From positions 1-24,713 of the forward strand of contig JAILOS010000118.1 of NCBI GenBank assembly GCA_024690695.1: 24,713 nt of DNA, read 5' to 3'. Below, piece after piece: positions 1-6,655 of this stretch. The stretch comes from Oscillospiraceae bacterium (lineage in GTDB: Bacteria; Bacillota_A; Clostridia; Oscillospirales; Oscillospiraceae). A program made the position numbers and the translations under genes. Under the pieces are notes generated by a model. It saw only the letters and a list, made by a program, of their open reading frames with translations. It was not told where the DNA came from and did not search any database. How positions within the stretch are numbered: position 1 is the first letter of the stretch; every line of letters starts with the position of its first letter.

Positions 1-483
1 GCGGTATTTCTCGGCCTTCTCGAAGGCGAACATCATGATGTCGATCGCTTCCTGAATGGAGGCCGGCGCGTAGGTCAGCAGACGGTAGTCGCCGTTGCCG
101 CCGCCCTTGACGCCCTGGAAGTAGTCGCCCTGGGAGGCCTGGATGCTGCCCAGACCGGGGCCGCCGCGCATCACGTTGAGGATCACGCACGGCAGGCGCG
201 CGCCCGCGATGTAGGAGATGCCCTCCTGCTTCAGGCTGACGCCGGGGCTGGAGGAGGAGGTGATGACGCGCTCGCCGGTGCCGGCCGCGCCATAGACCAT
301 ATTGATCGCCGCGACCTCGCTCTCGGCCTGCAGATAGCAGCCGCCGAGCTCGGGCATACGGGCGGACATGTATTCGGGGATCTCCGTCTGCGGAGTGATC
401 GGGTAGCCGAAGAAGAAACGGGCGCCGGCGCGAATGGCGGCCTCCGCGATCGCCTCGCTGCCCTTCATCAGAGTCAATGCCAT
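1..483 (-). CDS. vorB: 2-oxoacid:ferredoxin oxidoreductase subunit VorB (partial)
   Basis: This is the N-terminal 161 codons of a gene that continues beyond the left edge. The family oxidatively decarboxylates branched-chain 2-oxoacids to acyl-CoA in the cytoplasm and passes electrons to ferredoxin. Reading the minus strand from the ATG at 481-483 gives a typical pyrimidine-binding domain start: [15 protein letters not shown], then the [16 protein letters not shown] signature near residues 24-39, [16 protein letters not shown], and a [16 protein letters not shown] stretch. [17 protein letters not shown] lies near residues 114-130. A Shine-Dalgarno AAGGAGGG lies just upstream and overlaps the stop of the ferredoxin gene, so the two are translated as one operon. 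The VorB/KorA/PorA subfamilies are close; the choice of VorB is by overall resemblance. The remaining subunits (VorA, VorC) would be expected off the left edge. Confidence 0.88.
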   Translation of the reverse strand, partial: MALTLMKGSEAIAEAAIRAGARFFFGYPITPQTEIPEYMSARMPELGGCYLQAESEVAAINMVYGAAGTGERVITSSSSPGVSLKQEGISYIAGARLPCVILNVMRGGPGLGSIQASQGDYFQGVKGGGNGDYRLLTYAPASIQEAIDIMMFAFEKAEKYR

Positions 484-496
484 GTTCTTTCCCTCC

Positions 497-706
497 TTAT
501 TCCCGTTCGATCCGGATTGCGACGTCCGGGCAGGTGCGCGCGCAGGACGCGCATCCGATGCATTCCTCGGGCTTCACCGCTTCGGCAGGGTGATAACCTT
601 TGGCATTGAGCTTGGTCTTGGACAGGGCCAGGACGCCTTTCGGGCAAGCCCGGACGCACAGACCGCAGCCCTTGCAGACCAGCTCGTTGATCGAGAGCTT
701 AACCAT
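497..706 (-). CDS. 4Fe-4S dicluster ferredoxin subunit of the 2-oxoacid oxidoreductase
   Basis: A 69-residue bacterial-type ferredoxin with two complete cluster motifs, [12 protein letters not shown] near residues 11-22 and [12 protein letters not shown] near residues 49-60. Each motif is CxxCxxCxxxCP and binds one 4Fe-4S cluster. It lies 13 bp upstream of vorB, the usual place for the small delta-type electron-transfer subunit in VOR/KOR operons. It probably carries electrons from the thiamine-diphosphate site of the complex to soluble ferredoxin. The start at ATG 704-706 is supported by an AGAGGTAGG ribosome-binding site just upstream. The length is normal for a stand-alone delta subunit. 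A generic free ferredoxin is possible, but the operon context argues for a VOR subunit (VorD-like). Confidence 0.9.
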   Translation of the reverse strand: MVKLSINELVCKGCGLCVRACPKGVLALSKTKLNAKGYHPAEAVKPEECIGCASCARTCPDVAIRIERE

Positions 707-751
707 AGATCCTACCTCTTTTCCGATATTTTGGTGTTCTCTTTATTGTTG

Positions 752-763
752 CCGCACGTGCGG
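752..763. repeat. 12-bp perfect palindrome between ATPase and ferredoxin genes
   Basis: CCGCACGTGCGG is a perfect 12-bp palindrome in the 69-bp gap between the P-loop ATPase stop and the ferredoxin start. No U-run follows it on the minus strand, so it is not a classical terminator. It could be a small processing hairpin or a protein site. It may also be chance. Confidence 0.3.
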
Positions 764-775
764 GGAAATCCGGTT

Positions 776-1480
776 TTACAGGCCCTTGACCCAGGAGGCC
801 CAGTCGCGCTGCATATAGGTGTCGATCGCCAGCGGCGTGCCGATGTAGGCGGGGTCGTGCCCCTCGGCCAGAAAAGCGTCCAGCATGTCCTTCTTGCCGG
901 AGGTGTAGCGCACCGGGATGCCGCTGATGCGCGAGGCCTCCTTCAGCATCTCGTAGCCGTCGCGCAGCTCCGCGGTCGTCGTGGCCTCGGCGAGGTTGGT
1001 GTTGTTGATCATGCCGGTGATGCGCAGACGGGAGTGCACCTGCATGTCCTCCTGCAGACGGAGGATGCGCTCGACGGTGCCGGCCAGCGGACGGCGGATG
1101 TTCACAACGTTGAGCACCTCAAGCTGCTCGGGCAGCAGCTCCATGAAGTCCTGGTGATAGCGCCCGACGGCCGTGGCGCCGACCGCGTCGCCGCCCACGT
1201 CGAAAATCACGGTGTCCCAGTCCATCGCGAAAGCGGAGGAGACCTCCGCGGGCACCGAGAGCGTCTCGATGCCGGAGCAGGCGAAGTTGGGGGAGACCAG
1301 CCGGATCTCCTTCATCCGGGTCATCCGGCCGCGCTCGGTCAAACGAAAATAGGTGTTGACCATATCCAGGTCCAGCAGTTCCGTCCGCTCGCCCCGCTCG
1401 GCCGCCCGAAAGGCGAAATTCAGAGCCAGCTCGGTTTTCCCGCTGCCATAGTTGCCGATCAACACCTTGACTTTTTTCAT
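776..1480 (-). CDS. Small P-loop ATPase upstream of the VOR genes
   Basis: A 234-residue soluble nucleotide-binding protein. The Walker A motif GNYGSGKT is at residues 9-16, followed by a LLDLDMVNTYFR segment (35-46) and VIFDVGGDA (91-99). The last resembles the switch/Walker B region of MinD/ParA/SIMIBI-class NTPases. No membrane segment is visible. I chose the ATG at 1478-1480 because GGGAG at 1489-1493 lies 8 bp upstream; a TTG at 1493-1495 in the same frame is inside that ribosome-binding site and is less likely. It is the first gene after a good sigma-A-type promoter and precedes the ferredoxin and vorB genes by a 69-bp gap, so it is probably cotranscribed. Its role is unknown. A maturation or metal/cluster-handling role for the oxidoreductase is only an inference from context. 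Confidence 0.8.
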   Translation of the reverse strand: MKKVKVLIGNYGSGKTELALNFAFRAAERGERTELLDLDMVNTYFRLTERGRMTRMKEIRLVSPNFACSGIETLSVPAEVSSAFAMDWDTVIFDVGGDAVGATAVGRYHQDFMELLPEQLEVLNVVNIRRPLAGTVERILRLQEDMQVHSRLRITGMINNTNLAEATTTAELRDGYEMLKEASRISGIPVRYTSGKKDMLDAFLAEGHDPAYIGTPLAIDTYMQRDWASWVKGL

Positions 1481-1488
1481 GATGAATA

Positions 1489-1493
1489 CTCCC
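1489..1493 (-). promoter_or_regulatory. Ribosome-binding site deciding the P-loop ATPase start
   Basis: GGGAG on the minus strand lies 8 bp before ATG 1480. It overlaps the alternative TTG start, which argues for the ATG. Confidence 0.6.
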
Positions 1494-1521
1494 AATGCAA
1501 AAAGTACTTCAACACTTTGTT

Positions 1522-1550
1522 ATTTTACCATTTCCGGCCCTGTGAGTCAA
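1522..1550 (-). promoter_or_regulatory. Sigma-A-type promoter of the ATPase-ferredoxin-vorB operon
   Basis: On the minus strand TTGACT (1545-1550) and TAAAAT (1522-1527) are separated by exactly 17 bp, followed by an AT-rich leader of about 40 bp to the ATG at 1480. A 9-bp inverted repeat, CACTTTGTT at 1513-1521 and AACAAAGTG at 1553-1561 on the plus strand, brackets the promoter and may be an operator. Confidence 0.7.
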
Positions 1551-1616
1551 GGAACAAAGTGACGAAGTTTCGCGCATTTTAGCCGACACTTTGACGAAGA
1601 GCGGGGAGCGCCGCGT

Positions 1617-1640
1617 TTTATTCATTACGGGACGAATAAA
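1617..1640. repeat. AT-rich inverted repeat after the M20 peptidase gene
   Basis: TTTATTC (1617-1623) and GAATAAA (1634-1640) form a perfect 7-bp stem with a 10-nt loop, 3 bp past the peptidase stop. There is no U-run after it on the minus strand, so it is at best a weak terminator or processing hairpin. Confidence 0.3.
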
Positions 1641-1642
1641 TC

Positions 1643-3070
1643 TCAGAGCCCCCGGATCAGGTTCCGGTAAAAGTCCACCGCGCCGGGCAGACAGTCGATC
1701 CCGATGTTCTCGTCGACGCCGTGCATGCCCTTCATCTGCTCCGGGCCGTAGATCACCGGAGCGAAGCGGATCACGCTGTCGCAGATCGCCTGATAGAAGC
1801 GCGCGTCGGTGGCGCCGGTCATCACGTAGGGGCAGGCCGGCACGCCCGGGAAGGTCTCCTCCACGGTGCGCACGGCGAAGCGCCAGGCCTCGCCCCCGAT
1901 GTCCGTGGGGGCGGTGTAGTCGCTCGCGGACAGCACCTCGGTCTCGAGGCCGTATTTCGCGGCCAGCGCGCGGATCAGCGCGAGGCTCTCGTCCATCCCC
2001 TGGTGCGGGATAAAGCGCAGATTGGCCCAGACCGAGGCCTCCTGCGGCAGCACGTTGCAGGCGTCGGAGCCGGACTGCATCGTGAAGGCGACCGTCGTGC
2101 GCAGCAGCGCCCCCGCCTGGGGCGAGAGCTTCGGCATCACGAGCTTCAGCAGCGGCCCGAAGAGCCAGACGTTGCCGAGCAGCAGCCGCAGCCCGAAGGG
2201 CGCGTAGGCCGAGAGGCGAGCAAACATCGCGGCCACCTCCGGCTCGAAGGCCCTGCGGAAGGGGGAGCGCCGCTCCACGCGGTTTTCAAAGGCGGCGAGC
2301 CGGGCGATCGGGCTGTTTGCCGGCGGCGCGCTGGCGTGGCCGCCCGGGGAGCGGGCCGTGAATTTCACGTCGGCCTTGCCCTTTTCAAACACGCCCATCA
2401 TCGCGAAGGCGCCGCGCACCCCGGCGATCGGGTCGACGATGACGCCGCCGCCCTCGTCGCAGACCAGCCAGGGCCTGACGCCGCGCGCCTTCAGCTCGTC
2501 GACGAGCTTCCGGCAGCCGGGGCCGGCGTATTCCTCGGTGCAGGAGCTGGAGAGGATCACGTCCTGCGCGGGGACGAAGCCCTCGGCGAGCAGCTCCTCC
2601 ACCGCCTGGAAAAAGCCCAGCACCGAGCATTTCGTGTCCGCGCTGCCGCGGCCCCAGACCTTGCCCTCGGCGATCGCGCCGGAGAAGGGGGGATAGCGCC
2701 AGCTCCCCTCGGCGGGGACGACGTCCTGGTGGCTCATCAGCACGACGGGGCGCTCCGAGCTCTTTCCCTTCCAGAAGAAGAGCAGATTCCCGTCGATCTC
2801 CTTTTTCTCCAGCCGGGCGTGCGTCAGCGGGAAGAGCTCCGCAAGCAGCGCATGGAAGGCGAGGAATTTTTCACGCTGATCCTCGCCGGGACGGGAGACG
2901 GTTTCGCACCGCACCATGCGCGAGAGCTTTTCGGCATAGCGCGCGGCGCGCTCCGGGTCGGGGTCCGGCCGGTAATCGGCGTGCTTCTGCCCCGCGGCGA
3001 GCGTGCGCGCGACGGCGATCAGCAGCAGCGCCGCAAGCAGGCACAGCGGTCCGAGCCAAAGCCAGATCAT
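1643..3070 (-). CDS. M20 family metallopeptidase, membrane-anchored
   Basis: A 475-residue zinc-dependent M20 peptidase resembling the PM20D1/carboxypeptidase S group. An N-terminal hydrophobic segment at about residues 3-25 should anchor it or act as a signal. Family motifs are visible: MSHQDVVP (112-119, ligand H114), GRGSADTK (140-147, bridging D145), CTEE (177-180, catalytic/ligand glutamates), WLVCDEGG (201-208, D205), the dimerisation-domain SPGGHASAPP (241-250) and MKGMHGVDE near the C-terminus (ligand H450). Family members cleave peptides or N-acyl amino acids. Its start overlaps the stop of the upstream membrane protein gene by the ATGA arrangement, which implies translational coupling. 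I infer that it processes the substrate handled by the two membrane proteins. The exact substrate cannot be read from the sequence. Confidence 0.9.
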   Translation of the reverse strand: MIWLWLGPLCLLAALLLIAVARTLAAGQKHADYRPDPDPERAARYAEKLSRMVRCETVSRPGEDQREKFLAFHALLAELFPLTHARLEKKEIDGNLLFFWKGKSSERPVVLMSHQDVVPAEGSWRYPPFSGAIAEGKVWGRGSADTKCSVLGFFQAVEELLAEGFVPAQDVILSSSCTEEYAGPGCRKLVDELKARGVRPWLVCDEGGGVIVDPIAGVRGAFAMMGVFEKGKADVKFTARSPGGHASAPPANSPIARLAAFENRVERRSPFRRAFEPEVAAMFARLSAYAPFGLRLLLGNVWLFGPLLKLVMPKLSPQAGALLRTTVAFTMQSGSDACNVLPQEASVWANLRFIPHQGMDESLALIRALAAKYGLETEVLSASDYTAPTDIGGEAWRFAVRTVEETFPGVPACPYVMTGATDARFYQAICDSVIRFAPVIYGPEQMKGMHGVDENIGIDCLPGAVDFYRNLIRGL

Positions 3071-3753
3071 GCCGCGTTCCCTCCCGTCTTTTTGAACTTG
3101 AGCCAGGCCAGACCGATCGCCAGCGCGCCGCTCGGCAGGATCATGAAGCTGGTCGAGCCGGTCAGCGAGGGGACGAGGATGAACAGCAGGCTCATCACGA
3201 GCAGCGGCAGGGCTGCCACGTCGAGGTTTTTGCGGAAGTATTTATAGGCCATCGCGCCGAAGAGCGCCGGGACCACGTTGTCGAAGGCCGGCAGCAGCGC
3301 CGGAGACTGCAGCAGCGGCTGCAGCGGGATCAGCAGCAGCACGCCGAGCGCCAGCACGAGGATCGTGACCAGCGAGGAGGTCGCGATCGAGAGCGTGGAG
3401 ACGATCTCGTTTTCCGGCGTGCCGGCCTTGACGCCGACGATGTCGCGCGCGTTGACGGCGCAGGGGATCTTCATGTTGATCAGGTTGCCGGTGATGAAGG
3501 CGAGGTAGCCGCCGCCCGCGCCGAGCATCGGCGTGTAGACCAACCACTCGGCGATGCAGCTGACAAACCAGACGAGGCCGATGGCCAGAAATCCGGAGCC
3601 CGCGGCCCTGAGATCGGGCATCGCGCCGAGATAGGCGCCGATGACGAAGGGCGCGCCGAGCAGCAGGACGAGCGTGATCGCGCTGACGACGCGGCCGTAC
3701 AGATGCGTGCGGCGGTTGTAGGCTTCAAACAGCGCCTGTTTTTCTTCGTTCAT
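3067..3753 (-). CDS. Polytopic membrane protein paired with DUF5058 protein
   Basis: A 228-residue hydrophobic protein with about six predicted membrane segments (roughly residues 21-43, 52-72, 78-92, 122-145, 170-190 and 196-218). The conserved-looking loop TGNLINMKIPCAVNARDI (about 89-106) sits between the third and fourth segments. A charged N-terminus with several arginines and lysines suggests it starts in the cytoplasm. Its ATG (3751-3753) has GGAGGG upstream, lying just past the stop of the DUF5058 gene, and its stop overlaps the M20 start. I do not recognise a named transporter family. The constant pairing with another membrane protein and a peptidase suggests that the two form a hetero-oligomeric transporter; this is inference. 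Confidence 0.75.
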   Translation of the reverse strand: MNEEKQALFEAYNRRTHLYGRVVSAITLVLLLGAPFVIGAYLGAMPDLRAAGSGFLAIGLVWFVSCIAEWLVYTPMLGAGGGYLAFITGNLINMKIPCAVNARDIVGVKAGTPENEIVSTLSIATSSLVTILVLALGVLLLIPLQPLLQSPALLPAFDNVVPALFGAMAYKYFRKNLDVAALPLLVMSLLFILVPSLTGSTSFMILPSGALAIGLAWLKFKKTGGNAA

Positions 3754-3767
3754 GCTTCACCCTCCTC

Positions 3768-4520
3768 TCAGACCAGACCGCCCAGCAGCACCGCGGCGGC
3801 CATCGCCAGCAGCATGCTGCCCGCGACGGAGACGCTCTCCACCCAGACGAGCTTTTTCTTTTCGGCGAGCCATACGAAGAGCGCCATGAACAGCGCGGCG
3901 GCCGCGGCGACGGCCAGGGGCAGCCAGGAGCCGCCGAAGGAGAACAGGCCGCCTCCGGAGATGAAGGCGCCGACGTAGCTGCCGACGTAGGCGCTGATCA
4001 GGCCGATGAACATCGCGGTCATGGCCCTGTCGCCGAAGCCGGAGGCGCCGGGTCCTTTTTTGCCGCCGCCCAGACGGCTGAGATAACGCTTGTTCAGCAG
4101 CGCCGAGAAGACCATGCCCCACATGATGCACAGACTCATCAGCAGGCCGATCGTCGTAAAGCCGCGCAGGGTCATCGTCGAGGCCGAGAGCCCGCCGAGA
4201 CCGGCCTGCTCCGCCGCGGCGGTGGCCACCTGGGTCTCATAGTGCAGCGCGCCGATCACGGACAGGCGCAGCCAGGGCCAGGGGATGCCGAGACTGCCGG
4301 ACAGGGCGATCACGCCCAGCAGGATGCCCACGCTGGGCAGCAGGGTGAAGGTGGCGCTGGCGGTGATGGCGCGCTTCATCTTCACGGGATCCAGCCCCAG
4401 CGCCTTCCCGGCGCGGTAGGCGCGGATCAGGAAGAAGAGGCTGACGGCGGCGATGAACAGGATGATCGCGCCGCAGACGAGATAGAGAAAGGGACTGTTG
4501 AGCTGCGAGAGGACGGACAT
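3768..4520 (-). CDS. DUF5058 family membrane protein
   Basis: A 250-residue membrane protein that I assign to DUF5058 from its length and pattern. It has an N-terminal segment (about 11-33), then a short basic loop, then ITASATFTLLPSVGILLGVI (51-70). An ALHYETQVATAAAEQAG motif (about 91-107) is the most conserved-looking part. Several glycine-rich segments follow to the C-terminus, for about seven membrane segments in all. Function of the family is unknown. ATG 4518-4520 is preceded by AAGGAGTT, and a promoter lies at 4584-4612, so this is the first gene of a three-gene operon with the partner membrane protein and the M20 peptidase. The ETQVAT loop within membrane could be a substrate or ion site, but this is a guess. 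Confidence 0.78.
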   Translation of the reverse strand: MSVLSQLNSPFLYLVCGAIILFIAAVSLFFLIRAYRAGKALGLDPVKMKRAITASATFTLLPSVGILLGVIALSGSLGIPWPWLRLSVIGALHYETQVATAAAEQAGLGGLSASTMTLRGFTTIGLLMSLCIMWGMVFSALLNKRYLSRLGGGKKGPGASGFGDRAMTAMFIGLISAYVGSYVGAFISGGGLFSFGGSWLPLAVAAAAALFMALFVWLAEKKKLVWVESVSVAGSMLLAMAAAVLLGGLV

Positions 4521-4583
4521 AAGCGGTCAACTCCTTTTCGACTCCGTCCGGAGGATCGGCCGATTGTCTTTTCCGACAGGACC

Positions 4584-4612
4584 AGCATAGCACGAAGAGA
4601 AGGAGAGCGCAA
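4584..4612 (-). promoter_or_regulatory. Promoter of the DUF5058-membrane protein-M20 operon
   Basis: On the minus strand TTGCGC (4607-4612) and TATGCT (4584-4589) are separated by 17 bp. It lies between the pyrG stop and the DUF5058 start, so the operon can be expressed independently of pyrG. No clear intrinsic terminator separates pyrG from it. Confidence 0.55.
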
Positions 4613-4633
4613 GGCGCGCGGCTTGTTTTTTCG

Positions 4634-6387
<1,754 letters not shown>

Positions 6388-6523
6388 GACGGAAAACAAA
6401 AAAAGTTTGAGCGCGGGAAGAATGCGGAATGCGGAGTTCGGAACGGAGGGAACGGGGGGCCTCGCTTTTTCGGCGCAGATTCTTCGCCGACGCTCCGAAT
6501 GACAGGCTGTTTTGGTTTCAGCA
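6388..6523. other. Non-coding spacer resembling dispersed gut-Clostridia repeat sequence
   Basis: No credible gene. The stretch contains a short tandem AATGCGGA-like run near 6421-6436. It also has a CATTCGGAGCGTCGGCGAAG-type segment (minus strand, about 6485-6503) of the kind I associate with dispersed intergenic repeats that yield spurious ORF translations in gut Firmicutes genomes. With 6524-6590 it makes up most of the 414-bp gene-free region between the kinase stop and the pyrG start. Confidence 0.4.
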
Positions 6524-6566
6524 GCAGCGGGCGACCGCAAGGGTCGCCCCTGCGGTCGCCCGCTGC
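6524..6566. repeat. Perfect 16-bp inverted repeat, REP-like
   Basis: GCAGCGGGCGACCGCA (6524-6539) and its exact reverse complement (6551-6566) flank an 11-nt spacer. It is downstream of the kinase stop and abuts a second palindrome at 6565-6590. It is probably a mobile or amplified extragenic palindrome that may also stop transcription. Confidence 0.7.
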
Positions 6567-6590
6567 CTTCCCCGCCGCGGCGGGGAAGGC
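6565..6590. repeat. 26-bp perfect palindrome, possible terminator
   Basis: GCCTTCCCCGCCG joined directly to CGGCGGGGAAGGC is a perfect 26-bp palindrome, followed on the plus strand by TTTT. No plus-strand gene precedes it; on the minus strand it lies after the sensor kinase gene but lacks a clean U-run. It may still act as a stable 3' hairpin for the kinase operon. Confidence 0.6.
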
Positions 6591-6655
6591 TTTTCCTTCG
6601 CAGGACACGGTGTTTTCGCAGGGGCGGCCGCAGCGTCGGCGCAGAGCTCGGGCCT

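Noticed and set aside
434..1582. 382-codon open frame on the plus strand
   Set aside because: It crosses three minus-strand genes with clear motifs (VorB, ferredoxin, P-loop ATPase).
6565..6594. Palindrome plus TTTT read as a plus-strand terminator
   Set aside because: There is no plus-strand gene upstream to terminate, so I list it as a palindrome rather than a proven terminator.
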